Shown one piece after another: positions 43,811-52,634 of a DNA stretch of 64,000 nt. The position numbers and the translations under genes are program-made. Within the stretch, counting starts at the first letter, position 1. The number at the start of each line of letters is the position of its first letter. The stretch is from Streptomyces sp. NBC_00224 (GTDB lineage Bacteria; Actinomycetota; Actinomycetes; Streptomycetales; Streptomycetaceae): NCBI RefSeq assembly GCF_041435195.1, contig NZ_CP108106.1, forward strand, positions 3,038,001-3,102,000. Direction: 5' to 3'. The notes under the pieces are model-generated. The model made no database searches, was not told the DNA's origin, and was given only the letters and a program-made list of their open reading frames with translations.

Positions 43811-45175
43811 GTGCTCAGCACCGCACACCATGCGGACGTCGTCATCGTGGGGGCCGGGCTCGCCGGCCTGTCAGCGGCTCATCAGCTGACCGGCGCGGGG
43901 GTCACGGTCATGGTTCTGGAGGCCGCCGGGGAGGTGGGCGGGCGCATGTCCACCGAGCACCTCGACGGCTTCCGCCTCGACCGGATCGGCCAGCTGCTCT
44001 CCACCTCGTATCCGGAGCTGATGCGCACGCCCGGCCTGGACGGCCTGGCCCTGAGCGCGTTCGCGCCCGGGGTGCTCGTCCACAGCGCGGGCCGCCATTA
44101 CCGGGCGGGCGTGCCACGGAGCGCGCGGGGCGCACTCGCCGCAGCGCGCGCCCTGGCGAGCGCCCCCCGGGGAGGCCCCAGGGGCGTGCCGAGGAGCTCC
44201 GCGCGGGGCGGCTCCCGCGGCGCCCCGACCCCGCTCGGCGGCGCGCTCGACCAGGCCCGGCTCGGCGCGTCGCTCGCCCGCCTCGCCGCGACCCCCGTCG
44301 AGCGGCTGCTCGCCCGGCCCGAACTGCCCATCGGGGCAGCCCTGCAGACCCGCGGTCTGCCCGCCCGCACCCTGGACGGGTTCGTACGCCCCCTGCTCTC
44401 CGCGCTCCTCTGCGACCCCGACCTCACCACCTCCAGCCGCTGCGCCGACCTCGCCCTGCGCGGCTTCGCGCGCGGCCGGCTGTGCGTGCCGTCGGGGGGC
44501 GCCTCGGTGCTGCCGGAGCTGCTCGCGGCCGCGCTGCCGCCCGGCACGGTCCGTACCGGTGTGAAGGTCACCTCGGTCGCCACGACCTCCGTGACCACCG
44601 CCGACCACGGCGTCCTCGGCTGCCGCTCGCTGCTGCTCGCCACGGACGCGCGCGCCGCCGCCGAGCTGCTGCCCGGACTCCGGGTGCCGCCGTTCCACCC
44701 GGTGACGGTGGTCCACCACACCGCCCCCGCGCCCCCGCTGGCCGAACCCGCGCTGCTGCTCGACGCGGACAGGAGCGGCCCGGTGGCGCACACGGTGGTG
44801 ATGAGCGAGGTCGACCCGGCGCGCGCGCCGCACGGCCGGGCGCTCGTCAGCTCCACCGTGCTCGGGCCCCCGCCGCCGGACCTGGAGGCCTCGGTCCTGG
44901 CGCATCTGGCCCGGCTGTACGGGACGTCGACGGCCGGCTGGGACCTGCTCGCCGTCCGGCACACCCCGGAGGCGGTCCCGGCGATGCCCGCGCCCCATGA
45001 CATACGCCGCCCGGTGCGCCTCCTGGCCGGCCTGTACGTCTGCGGGGACCACCGCGACACCAGCACCGTCCAGGGCGCCCTGTACTCGGGCCGCAGGGCC
45101 GCACACGCGATCCTGGCGGACCTGGGGTTGCGCACGGCGTCCCAGGCTCCCTCGGCAATCCGGCCCGCGGCCTGA
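43811..45175 (+). CDS. FAD-dependent oxidoreductase (amine oxidase/phytoene desaturase-like)
   Basis: A 454-residue flavoprotein. The N-terminal FAD motif is VVIVGAGLAGLSAAHQLTGAGVTVMVLEAAGEVGGRMST, and the C-terminal FAD segment is GLYVCGDHRDTSTVQGALYSGRRAA. An unusual low-complexity Arg/Gly/Pro/Ala stretch sits at about residues 105-145, interrupting the usual substrate domain. The substrate is not deducible; protoporphyrinogen or carotenoid-type oxidation are possibilities. GTG 43811 follows GGAGGGG. It stands alone after a 228-base gap with nothing recognisable. Confidence 0.87.
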   Translation: MLSTAHHADVVIVGAGLAGLSAAHQLTGAGVTVMVLEAAGEVGGRMSTEHLDGFRLDRIGQLLSTSYPELMRTPGLDGLALSAFAPGVLVHSAGRHYRAGVPRSARGALAAARALASAPRGGPRGVPRSSARGGSRGAPTPLGGALDQARLGASLARLAATPVERLLARPELPIGAALQTRGLPARTLDGFVRPLLSALLCDPDLTTSSRCADLALRGFARGRLCVPSGGASVLPELLAAALPPGTVRTGVKVTSVATTSVTTADHGVLGCRSLLLATDARAAAELLPGLRVPPFHPVTVVHHTAPAPPLAEPALLLDADRSGPVAHTVVMSEVDPARAPHGRALVSSTVLGPPPPDLEASVLAHLARLYGTSTAGWDLLAVRHTPEAVPAMPAPHDIRRPVRLLAGLYVCGDHRDTSTVQGALYSGRRAAHAILADLGLRTASQAPSAIRPAA

Positions 45176-45194
45176 CCCGCTTCCGCCTGCGGTG

Positions 45195-45385
45195 GTTCGT
45201 CTGCGGACCGTCGACGGCTGGTCGCGCAGTTCCCCGCGCCCCTGAATGCGCCCCTTCGGGGCGCCCAGGAAGTTGCCGCACAGCGGCATTCCTAGGGGCG
45301 CGGGGAACTGACGCGAGCAACCCAGCACGGTCCGCAGACGCAAGAGGGTTTAGGGGCGCGGGGAACTGCGCGACCAGCCACCCAC
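45195..45385. repeat. Dispersed GC-rich repeat, multiple cores
   Basis: One inverted pair (left arm GTTCGTCTGCGG...GGCTGGTCGCGCAGTTCC; right arm AGGGGCGCGGGGAACTG...GTCCGCAGACGC) is followed by a further right-arm half (TAGGGGCGCGGGGAACTGCG then CGACCAGCCA). One right arm has an inserted A (GAACTGACGCGAG). It lies between the convergent FAD-oxidoreductase and regulator genes. Confidence 0.82.
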
Positions 45386-45439
45386 ACGGGGCGGCCGCGA
45401 GGCAACAGCAACGCACCCGCCCCGTGGGCGCCCCACCAC

Positions 45440-46906
45440 CTACCCGAGCGCAGCCACCCGGTCGCGATACGTCCGTACCGCCGCCGCGTCCCGGTACGGC
45501 TCCAGGCGGCGCTCGAAGTCCCGCACATACTCCGTCGCCCGGACCGACCGCATCTCACTCGCCTGCTGCGCAGCCTCCGCGGCCAGCGCACAGGCCTGGT
45601 CGAGCTCGCCCAGGCCGAGCCGGGCGCAGGCCAGGACCACCCGGCAGAAGAGCCGTGAGCGGGCGTACGCGGGGGCGCGCAGCTGGAGGGAGCGCTCGGC
45701 GTGCTGCGCGGCCGCCCGGTACTGCTGGAGGTCGCGGTGGCAGTGGCCGAACTCGTCCGCAAGCTGCGCGTCGTCGAAGAACCGCGCCCAGTGCGGCACG
45801 TCGTCGCCCGGCCGGGCCGCCTCCATCGCCCGTTCCGCCCGCACCAGCGAGGCCGTGCACGCCCGGATCTCGCCGAGCACCCCGTGCCCGCGCGCCTCCA
45901 CGGAGTGCAGCAGCGCCTGCACCACCGGCGGCGCCGAGGAGCCGACGCCCTGCTGGGCGACCCGCGCCAGCTGCACCGCCTCCCGGCCGTGGCCGAGGTA
46001 GACGGCCTGGCGGCTCATCGTGACCAGCACATACGACCCGTACGCCCGGTCGCCCGCCGCCTGCGCGAGCCGCAGCGCCTGGACGAAGTACCGCTGCGCC
46101 AGACCGTGCGCCGCGATGTCGTACGAGGTCCAGCCCGCGAGGCGGGTGAGGTCGGCAGCCGCCGCGAAGAGCCTGCGGCCGATGTTCTCGCCGTAGCTGC
46201 CACGCAGCATCGGCTCGGCCTCGTGCTCCAGATAGCGCACCAGGGCCTGGCGCGCGTGGCCGCCGCCGTAGGCGTGGTCCAGGGTGCGGAAGAGCTCCCC
46301 GACCGAGCGAAGGGCCGCGATGTCGCCGCTGGTCACCCGCTGTCCGGGGCCCCGGTCCGAGGTGCGCTGCCGGGGCACGCCCGGGCGGCCCTGGCTGGGG
46401 ATGCGCGGCCCGGCGGCGGCCGCCTCGCCCGAGAAGCGCGGGGACGGGTCGCCGTGGCCGACACGTTCGTCGGCCCGCCCGATCAACCAGTCCCTGCTGG
46501 GCACCACCAGCCCGGCCGGGGTGAACGCGATCTTGCGAAGTTCGATGTGGCTCCCTGAGTCCTTGCGCCACAGACCGCTGACGATGTCGACGGCCTCCTC
46601 CGGGGTCGCCGCGAACTCCAGACCGGCGTACACCGGCGCGCAAGCGTCGAGCCCCAGGTCCTGTGCCGAGAGTCTGCGCCCCAGGCGCCGGGTGAACACC
46701 TCGGCGATCAGCGCGGGCGTGGTGCCGCGTGGCTGCTGCCCGCGCAGCCACCTGGTCACCGACGTCTTGTCGTACCGCAGATCCAGTCCGTGCTCCAGGC
46801 CGAGCTGGTCCACACGGCGCGCGAGGCCCGCGTTGGAGAACCCGGCCTCCGCGATGAGCGCGGCGAGCTGGCGGTTGGGCGTGCGCTGCGCGGGTCGTTC
46901 CGTCAT
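45440..46906 (-). CDS. NsdA-like regulatory protein (HTH plus TPR)
   Basis: A 488-residue Streptomyces-type regulator. The N-terminal region (about 8-70, LAALIAEAGFSNAGLARRVDQLG...KTSVTRWLRGQQPRG) is a Cro/C1-like helix-turn-helix, and the C-terminal half consists of helical TPR-type repeats (YAARSLQLRA-like, AEAAQQASEMRS). The architecture matches NsdA/NsdB proteins that repress sporulation and antibiotic synthesis in S. coelicolor. It is not possible to say whether this is an orthologue or a paralogue. ATG 46906; monocistronic, divergent from lipB. Confidence 0.82.
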   Translation of the reverse strand: MTERPAQRTPNRQLAALIAEAGFSNAGLARRVDQLGLEHGLDLRYDKTSVTRWLRGQQPRGTTPALIAEVFTRRLGRRLSAQDLGLDACAPVYAGLEFAATPEEAVDIVSGLWRKDSGSHIELRKIAFTPAGLVVPSRDWLIGRADERVGHGDPSPRFSGEAAAAGPRIPSQGRPGVPRQRTSDRGPGQRVTSGDIAALRSVGELFRTLDHAYGGGHARQALVRYLEHEAEPMLRGSYGENIGRRLFAAAADLTRLAGWTSYDIAAHGLAQRYFVQALRLAQAAGDRAYGSYVLVTMSRQAVYLGHGREAVQLARVAQQGVGSSAPPVVQALLHSVEARGHGVLGEIRACTASLVRAERAMEAARPGDDVPHWARFFDDAQLADEFGHCHRDLQQYRAAAQHAERSLQLRAPAYARSRLFCRVVLACARLGLGELDQACALAAEAAQQASEMRSVRATEYVRDFERRLEPYRDAAAVRTYRDRVAALG

Positions 46907-47070
46907 CAGCTGTGCGATCTCCTGCCTTCCGGGCCAAGCGGGCAGCCCTCATGGAACGGGGGGAATTTAGCGGTCAATACCGCCCTGACCGCCGCCTTCG
47001 CCCCGCATTCATCCGATCGTGTGAGGAGGTGCCGTTTCTGCCCGCCGCACGCTGCCGTCGAACGCGGTCG

Positions 47071-47076
47071 TACAGT
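47071..47076 (+). promoter_or_regulatory. -10 element of lipB
   Basis: TACAGT upstream of lipB; transcription would begin near 47082, leaving a short leader with GAGGAGCC before the GTG at 47115. An ATG at 47088 on the same leader is in frame. Confidence 0.45.
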
Positions 47077-47114
47077 GGCTGAGGCGCATGTATGCACTGG
47101 GTGAGGAGCCGGGC

Positions 47115-47912
47115 GTGAACGAGCTGCGATTTGTCCGACTGGGTTTCGGCGACGACGCGGTCGAGTACCAGGAGGCCTGGGACGAGCAGCGGCGGGTGCA
47201 CGCGGCCCGGTTCGCCGACGAGATCCCGGACACCTGCCTGCTCCTGGAGCACCCGCCGGTCTACACGGCGGGCCGGCGCACGGACCCCAGCGAGCGCCCC
47301 CTGGACGGCACTCCGGTCGTGGACGTGGACCGGGGCGGCAAGATCACCTGGCACGGCCCGGGCCAGCTGGTCGGCTACCCGATCCAGAAGCTGCCGCGCC
47401 CGGTGGACGTGGTCGCGCACGTGCGCCGCCTGGAGGAGGCGCTGATCCGCACCGCCGCCGACTTCGGCCTGGAGACCACCCGGGTCGAGGGCCGCAGCGG
47501 GGTGTGGGTGCTCGGCGACCCGGTGGAGCAGCGCCCCAAGCCCGCCGGGCTCTCCCTCGACTTCGACCCCCGGCTCACCGACGACGAGTTCGACCCGCGT
47601 CTGAACGGCCCGGAGTACGCGCCCTCCAACGCGGGCCAGCGCCGCGAGGACCGCAAGCTCGCCGCGATCGGCATCCGCGTCGCCAAGGGCGTGACCATGC
47701 ACGGCTTCGCGCTGAACGTGAACCCGGACAACACCTGGTTCGACAGGATCGTGCCGTGCGGCATCCGCGACGCGGGTGTGACCTCGCTCTCGTACGAACT
47801 GGGCCGCGAGATCACGATCGCCGACGTCCTGCCGGTCGTCGAGAAGCACCTCAAGGACATCCTGGAACACGCGGAACTGGCGCCCAGGGAGATCGAGCGC
47901 GCTACCGCCTAG
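47115..47912 (+). CDS. lipB: Octanoyl-[ACP]-protein N-octanoyltransferase
   Basis: Transfers octanoate from acyl carrier protein to the lipoyl-domain lysines of E2 and H proteins. Of 265 residues; key motifs are [32 protein letters not shown], the lysine in [23 protein letters not shown] and the catalytic cysteine in [14 protein letters not shown] 47115 has GAGGAG before it and gives the usual family length. It is 127 bases upstream of lipA and supplies its substrate; the nearby E2 and PDH genes are the clients. Confidence 0.95.
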   Translation: MNELRFVRLGFGDDAVEYQEAWDEQRRVHAARFADEIPDTCLLLEHPPVYTAGRRTDPSERPLDGTPVVDVDRGGKITWHGPGQLVGYPIQKLPRPVDVVAHVRRLEEALIRTAADFGLETTRVEGRSGVWVLGDPVEQRPKPAGLSLDFDPRLTDDEFDPRLNGPEYAPSNAGQRREDRKLAAIGIRVAKGVTMHGFALNVNPDNTWFDRIVPCGIRDAGVTSLSYELGREITIADVLPVVEKHLKDILEHAELAPREIERATA

Positions 47913-48038
47913 TACGCCCCGGGCGCCCCCGGTACGGGAATGCGCCCCCTTGGCCGTGGGTTGGCCAGACGTAATGCCACGCAAATAACGGGCGTACCCT
48001 GGTGTCCGCCGAAGAATCGAAGTCATAGGGAGCACGTC

Positions 48039-49034
48039 GTGTCCGCAGTCGCACCCGACGGACGCAAGATGCTGCGCCTGGAGGTCCGGAACAGCCAGAC
48101 CCCCATCGAGCGCAAGCCCGAGTGGATCAAGACCCGGGCGAAGATGGGCCCCGAGTACACCAAGATGCAGGCCCTGGTGAAGAGCGAGGGGCTGCACACG
48201 GTCTGCCAGGAGGCGGGCTGTCCCAACATCTTCGAGTGCTGGGAGGACCGCGAGGCGACCTTCCTCATCGGCGGCGACCAGTGCACCCGGCGCTGCGACT
48301 TCTGCCAGATCGACACGGGCAAGCCCGAGGCGCTCGACCGTGACGAGCCCCGCCGTGTGGGCGAGTCCGTGGTCACCATGGACCTGAACTACGCCACGAT
48401 CACCGGCGTCGCCCGCGACGACCTGGCGGACGGCGGAGCCTGGCTGTACGCGGAGACCGTGCGCCAGATCCACGCGCAGACGGCGGACCGCGCCGACGGC
48501 CGCACCAAGGTCGAACTGCTCGCCCCCGACTTCAACGCGGTGCCCGAGCAGCTGGCCGAGGTCTTCTCGTCCCGCCCCGAGGTCTTCGCGCACAACGTCG
48601 AGACGGTGCCCCGGATCTTCAAGCGGATCCGCCCCGGCTTCCGCTACGAGCGCTCGCTCGACGTCATCACCCAGGCCCGCGACTTCGGCCTGGTGACCAA
48701 GTCGAACCTGATCCTCGGCATGGGCGAGACCCGCGAGGAGGTCAGCGAGGCGCTCCAGCACCTGCACGACGCGGGCTGCGAGCTGATCACCATCACGCAG
48801 TACCTGCGGCCGTCGCTGCGCCACCACCCGGTGGAGCGCTGGGTGAAGCCGCAGGAGTTCGTGGAGCTCAAGGAGGAGGCCGACGAGATCGGCTTCTCCG
48901 GTGTGATGTCGGGCCCGCTGGTCCGCTCCTCGTACCGCGCGGGCCGGCTCTTCCAGCAGGCCATGGAGCGCCGGGGCGCGACGGCTTCGACGATCTCGAC
49001 GGCTTCGACGGAGGGCACCGCCGTCGGCGTGTGA
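48039..49034 (+). CDS. lipA: Lipoyl synthase (radical SAM)
   Basis: Inserts two sulfurs into octanoyl-E2 to form lipoate, using two 4Fe-4S clusters. Of 331 residues; the radical-SAM cysteines are in CTRRCDFCQ, the auxiliary cluster cysteines in [12 protein letters not shown], and the C-terminal SSYRAG is typical. GTG 48039 follows GGGAG by 8 bases. It is probably co-transcribed with lipB, and the erpA carrier near 7.5 kb could supply its clusters (inference). No divergent regulator is seen. Confidence 0.96.
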   Translation: MSAVAPDGRKMLRLEVRNSQTPIERKPEWIKTRAKMGPEYTKMQALVKSEGLHTVCQEAGCPNIFECWEDREATFLIGGDQCTRRCDFCQIDTGKPEALDRDEPRRVGESVVTMDLNYATITGVARDDLADGGAWLYAETVRQIHAQTADRADGRTKVELLAPDFNAVPEQLAEVFSSRPEVFAHNVETVPRIFKRIRPGFRYERSLDVITQARDFGLVTKSNLILGMGETREEVSEALQHLHDAGCELITITQYLRPSLRHHPVERWVKPQEFVELKEEADEIGFSGVMSGPLVRSSYRAGRLFQQAMERRGATASTISTASTEGTAVGV

Positions 49035-49331
49035 CCGTCCGCGACCGATTCGCCCGCGCGCACCGCGTGTGAATTCACGCACAAGACACTACCGGCCAGT
49101 AGCGGCCGATTCGACGCGGCTCGTACACCCTTCGCAGGTAGGAGGTGTGTACGGGCCGCGTCAGCGTTTCACCGGGGCGCGTCAAGGTTTCATTGGTGTT
49201 TGACCGTTCGGACACGCCCTGGTAACACCAGTCAGTGACGCTGGATTCACGCACCGCGCACGCCCCCGAGCGTGAGCCCGCGCGCACGCCCCGTTCCGTT
49301 CCGTATCGGTTCCCGTCCTGGGGAGGACCTC

Positions 49332-49538
49332 ATGATGCAGTCCGCGACGACCGTACGCGCCACCGCGCTCCCGTCCGTCACCGACGCACTGCGCGCCATG
49401 GAGACCTTCCTGATGGGCGCCGGCCAGCGCACGGCCCGCCGTAACGCCTGGACCGCGGTCCTGGAGGACCGCCGTCGGGCCAAGGACCGGACCGAGGCGC
49501 AGCATGTACTGGAGGCCGTGGCTAGCCGTCGGTCCTAG
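49332..49538 (+). CDS. Small protein of unknown function (68 aa)
   Basis: A basic, Ala/Arg-rich peptide of 67-68 residues with no signal or membrane segment, predicted helical (ALRAMETFLMGAGQRTARRNAWTAV then EDRRRAKDRTEAQHVLEAV). ATG 49332 or 49335 follows GGGAGG at 5 to 8 bases. It is preceded by a 297-base gap that contains the palindrome GTGAATTCAC (49069-49078) but no other recognisable element. No family is recognised. Confidence 0.68.
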   Translation: MMQSATTVRATALPSVTDALRAMETFLMGAGQRTARRNAWTAVLEDRRRAKDRTEAQHVLEAVASRRS

Positions 49539-49544
49539 GCCACG

Positions 49545-49550
49545 TAAACT
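49545..49550 (+). promoter_or_regulatory. Leaderless -10 element of the DUF4191 gene
   Basis: TAAACT ends 7 bases before the ATG at 49558; it begins 6 bases after the preceding small gene ends. Confidence 0.5.
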
Positions 49551-49557
49551 TCAGTTC

Positions 49558-50256
49558 ATGGCGAGGAAGGAAAACGCAGACACTACTGCGAACCCCGGGC
49601 GACTGAAGCAGATCGCCCTGACCTACAAGATGACCCGCAAGGCCGACTCGAAGGTCGGTCTCGTCGTCGCGGCAGTGGGAATCGTCACCTTCGGTGTCTT
49701 CCTCGCGTTCGGGTTCTGGATCGGTCACCCCATCTACCTGGGCATTCTCGGCTTCCTGCTGGCCTTCCTCGCCATGGCGATCGTCTTCGGACGCCGTGCC
49801 GAGCGCGCTGCCTTCGGGCAGATGGAAGGACAGCCGGGGGCCGCGGCCGCGGTGCTCCAGAACATCGGCCGCGGCTGGACGACGACCCCGGCGGTGGCGA
49901 TGAACCGCAGCCAGGACGTCGTGCACCGGGCGGTCGGCAAGGCCGGCATCGTGCTGGTGGCCGAGGGCAACCCGAACCGGGTGAAGTCGCTGCTGGCGGC
50001 CGAGAAGAAGAAGATGGCGCGGATCGTGGTGGACGTACCCGTCCACGACGTGATGGTCGGCGACGGAGAGGGCCAGGTGCCCTTGAAGAAGCTCCGCACC
50101 ACGCTGCTGAAGCTCCCGCGCGTCCTGGCGGGGCCGCAGGTCACCGCGGCCAACGACCGGCTGCGCGCGATGGGCGACCTGATGAGCAACATGCCGCTTC
50201 CCAAGGGGCCGATGCCCAAGGGGATGCGGATGCCGCGCGGCGGGAAGGCGCGCTAA
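49558..50256 (+). CDS. DUF4191 membrane protein
   Basis: A 232-residue actinobacterial protein: short basic N-terminus (PGRLKQIALTYKMTRKAD), two transmembrane helices (about 31-51 and 58-75) and a cytosolic domain with GRGWTTTPAVAMNRSQDVVHRAVGKAGIVLVAEG and ARIVVDVPVHDV, both characteristic of DUF4191. The C-terminus is Met/Pro/Lys/Gly-rich (LPKGPMPKGMRMPRGGK). Function unknown, but the family is consistently near lipA/glnA in this phylum. Leaderless promoter; a strong terminator follows. Confidence 0.85.
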   Translation: MARKENADTTANPGRLKQIALTYKMTRKADSKVGLVVAAVGIVTFGVFLAFGFWIGHPIYLGILGFLLAFLAMAIVFGRRAERAAFGQMEGQPGAAAAVLQNIGRGWTTTPAVAMNRSQDVVHRAVGKAGIVLVAEGNPNRVKSLLAAEKKKMARIVVDVPVHDVMVGDGEGQVPLKKLRTTLLKLPRVLAGPQVTAANDRLRAMGDLMSNMPLPKGPMPKGMRMPRGGKAR

Positions 50257-50272
50257 GCACTTACGTGCATGT

Positions 50273-50320
50273 ACGGGAAAGGGCGGCCCGGACCGAGAGG
50301 TCCGGGCCGCCCTTTCCCGT
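50273..50320. terminator. Strong hairpin terminator
   Basis: A 21-bp perfect stem (50273-50293 with 50300-50320), loop CGAGAG, after the DUF4191 gene. Confidence 0.9.
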
Positions 50321-50340
50321 GCGTACGCGTTCGGGCGCGG

Positions 50341-50416
50341 GCCGTGCGTGGCTGGTCGCGCCCACGCGGCGGAGCCGCACAATGTGACAGCCCCGCGCCC
50401 CTCTGGGGCGCCCCTT
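50341..50416. repeat. Dispersed GC-rich repeat, variant subtype
   Basis: TGGCTGGTCGCGC followed by the insert CCACGCGGCGGAGCCGCA and then ATGTGACAGCCCCGCGCCCC: nearly identical over 53 bases to the copy at 9195-9247. Located between the convergent DUF4191 and RDD genes. Confidence 0.78.
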
Positions 50417-50432
50417 CCCGTACGTACGGGAA

Positions 50433-50900
50433 CTAGATCCGGACCTGGATCGCGCGCGCCAGGCGGTCGTGGAGGCCTCGGCCGTCGCGGTCCCAGACCA
50501 GGGCCGGGATGGCGAGGCACAGCAGCACGCTGCGGAGCAGGGACCGGAAGAAGCCGAGGCGGCCGCCGCCCTCGGCGATCAGGCGCAGGCCCAGGATGCG
50601 CTTGCCGGGGGTGAAGCCGACCGTGCCGACGGTCAGGATGCTCATCACCAGGAAGACGACGAGCGCCCAGTTGTTGGTGAGGTGGAGGGTGCGGTGCGCG
50701 AGGAGCCCGTATGCGATCAGGGCGCTCACCGACCAGTCGATGAAGATGGCGCCGAAGCGCCGACCCAGGGGGGCGATGGCGCCCGGCCCCTCCTCCGGCA
50801 GACCGAGCTGCTCGCCCCGGTAACCGAAGTCGACGCCCATCTCCTCGGCCGCCGCGCGGGGCCCGGAGAGCCACGATCCGATTGCTTGCCTGTTGTCCAC
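50433..50900 (-). CDS. RDD-family membrane protein
   Basis: A 155-residue protein with an RDD domain: [21 protein letters not shown] (first helix with the Arg-Asp signature), a second helix, [13 protein letters not shown], a third helix and the terminal [16 protein letters not shown] proteins have been linked to ion transport or membrane homeostasis in some bacteria; no specific role can be claimed. The GTG start is leaderless-type, with TACCGT 6 bases upstream. It is divergent from glnA. Confidence 0.88.
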   Translation of the reverse strand: MDNRQAIGSWLSGPRAAAEEMGVDFGYRGEQLGLPEEGPGAIAPLGRRFGAIFIDWSVSALIAYGLLAHRTLHLTNNWALVVFLVMSILTVGTVGFTPGKRILGLRLIAEGGGRLGFFRSLLRSVLLCLAIPALVWDRDGRGLHDRLARAIQVRI

Positions 50901-50906
50901 GCTTCC

Positions 50907-50912
50907 ACGGTA
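50907..50912 (-). promoter_or_regulatory. Leaderless -10 element of the RDD gene
   Basis: TACCGT on the minus strand ends 6 bases before the GTG at 50900; no ribosome site intervenes. Confidence 0.45.
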
Positions 50913-51007
50913 CCGGCCGGTGTTCGGGGCCCCGCCCCCGGGATGGCCGGGAGGGCCGCATTTATCCTATTTATACGGGTCTTGATGTGCCGCCTACCCC
51001 GGCCCCG

Positions 51008-51046
51008 GTTAACTTGGGCGAAACAAACGGGTCACGCTTGAGAAAT
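51008..51046 (+). promoter_or_regulatory. GlnR box upstream of glnA
   Basis: Four elements at exact 6-base spacing match the GlnR consensus (GTnAC-n6-GAAAC-n6-GTnAC-n6-GAAAC): GTTAAC ends at 51013, GAAAC 51020-51024, GTCAC 51031-51035 and GAAAT 51042-51046. TATGGT at 51057-51062 may be the adjacent -10. GlnR activates glnA under nitrogen limitation. Confidence 0.85.
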
Positions 51047-51142
51047 CCCGCCTGCCTATGGTCAGGTCCAGCGTGTGCCACCGCACTGGCCGCACCACGA
51101 GCTACAACCCCGTCTCCCCCGGACGGGAGTAGGAGGAGTTGG

Positions 51143-52552
51143 ATGTTCCAGAACGCCGACGACGCCAAGAAGTACATCGCGGACAACGACGTCAAGATGG
51201 TCGACGTCCGGTTCTGCGATCTTCCCGGCGTGATGCAGCACTTCACGATTCCGGCGACGGCGTTCGACCCGTCCGAGGAGCTCGCCTTCGACGGCTCGTC
51301 GATCCGTGGCTTCCAGGCCATCCACGAGTCCGACATGGCGCTGCGCGCCGACCTGTCGACCGCGCGCCTGGACCCCTTCCGCCGCGACAAGACGCTGAAC
51401 ATCAACTTCTTCATCCACGACCCGATCACGGGTGAGCAGTACAGCCGCGACCCGCGCAACATCGCCAAGAAGGCCGAGGCCTACCTCGCGTCGACCGGCA
51501 TCGCGGACACCGCGTACTTCGGCCCCGAGGCCGAGTTCTACGTCTTCGACAGCGTGCGCTTCAGCACCGCCGCGAACGAGGGCTTCTACCACATCGACTC
51601 CGAGGCCGGCGCCTGGAACACCGGTGCGGTCGAGGACAACCGCGGCTACAAGGTCCGCTACAAGGGCGGCTACTTCCCGGCCCCGCCGGTCGACCACTTC
51701 GCCGACCTGCGTGCCGAGATCTCCCTGGAGCTGGAGAAGTCCGGCCTCCAGGTCGAGCGCCAGCACCACGAGGTGGGCACGGCCGGCCAGGCGGAGATCA
51801 ACTACAAGTTCAACACGCTGCTGGCCGCGGCCGACGACCTGATGCTCTTCAAGTACATCGTGAAGAACGTCGCGTGGCGCAACGGCAAGACCGCGACCTT
51901 CATGCCGAAGCCGATCTTCGGCGACAACGGCTCGGGCATGCACGTGCACCAGTCCCTGTGGACCGCCGGCGAGCCGCTCTTCTACGACGAGCAGGGCTAC
52001 GCGGGCCTGTCGGACACCGCCCGCTACTACATCGGCGGCATCCTCAAGCACGCCCCGTCGCTGCTCGCCTTCACCAACCCGACGGTGAACTCCTACCACC
52101 GCCTGGTCCCCGGCTTCGAGGCCCCGGTCAACCTGGTGTACTCGCAGCGCAACCGCTCCGCCGCGATGCGCATCCCGATCACGGGCTCGAACCCGAAGGC
52201 GAAGCGCGTCGAGTTCCGCGCCCCGGACCCGTCCTCGAACCCGTACCTGGCGTTCTCGGCCCTCCTCCTCGCGGGCCTCGACGGCATCAAGAACAAGATC
52301 GAGCCGGCCGAGCCGATCGACAAGGACCTCTACGAGCTCGCCCCCGAGGAGCACGCGGGCGTCCCCCAGGTCCCGACCTCCCTCCCGGCGGTACTGGAGG
52401 CCCTGGAGGCCGACAACGAGTACCTCCAGGCGGGCGGCGTCTTCACGTCCGACCTGATCGAGACGTGGATCGACTACAAGCGCACGGCGGAAATCGCCCC
52501 GATCCAGCTGCGCCCGCACCCGCACGAGTTCGAGCTTTACTTCGACATCTAA
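51143..52552 (+). CDS. glnA: Glutamine synthetase type I
   Basis: Dodecameric GSI, 469 residues, assimilating ammonium into glutamine with ATP. Visible motifs are [59 protein letters not shown], and the regulatory adenylylation tyrosine in [11 protein letters not shown], implying GlnE-type control in addition to GlnR transcription. ATG follows AGGAGGAG. The gene has its own terminator. A second, eukaryotic-type synthetase (glnII) lies 8 kb downstream. Confidence 0.97.
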   Translation: MFQNADDAKKYIADNDVKMVDVRFCDLPGVMQHFTIPATAFDPSEELAFDGSSIRGFQAIHESDMALRADLSTARLDPFRRDKTLNINFFIHDPITGEQYSRDPRNIAKKAEAYLASTGIADTAYFGPEAEFYVFDSVRFSTAANEGFYHIDSEAGAWNTGAVEDNRGYKVRYKGGYFPAPPVDHFADLRAEISLELEKSGLQVERQHHEVGTAGQAEINYKFNTLLAAADDLMLFKYIVKNVAWRNGKTATFMPKPIFGDNGSGMHVHQSLWTAGEPLFYDEQGYAGLSDTARYYIGGILKHAPSLLAFTNPTVNSYHRLVPGFEAPVNLVYSQRNRSAAMRIPITGSNPKAKRVEFRAPDPSSNPYLAFSALLLAGLDGIKNKIEPAEPIDKDLYELAPEEHAGVPQVPTSLPAVLEALEADNEYLQAGGVFTSDLIETWIDYKRTAEIAPIQLRPHPHEFELYFDI

Positions 52553-52567
52553 GCCGCGGATTCCGTA

Positions 52568-52604
52568 CGAAGGCCGCCACCCCGCTCCGGGGTGGCGGCC
52601 TTCG
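52568..52604. terminator. Strong hairpin terminator after glnA
   Basis: A 16-bp perfect stem (52568-52583 with 52589-52604), loop GCTCC, between glnA and the convergent gene ending at 52635. Confidence 0.88.
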
Positions 52605-52634
52605 CCGTGACGCCCCGGACGGGAAGCGAGCAGG

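Noticed and set aside
43811..44260. Low-complexity Arg/Gly/Pro/Ala insert in the FAD oxidoreductase considered as a frameshift
   Set aside because: The frame is continuous, codon bias is maintained and both FAD motifs lie in the same frame, so it is a real insertion or linker rather than an error.
49060..49080. GTGAATTCAC palindrome after lipA considered as a lipA terminator
   Set aside because: The stem is too short and AT-rich at the centre, and no T-run follows; left as an unexplained palindrome.
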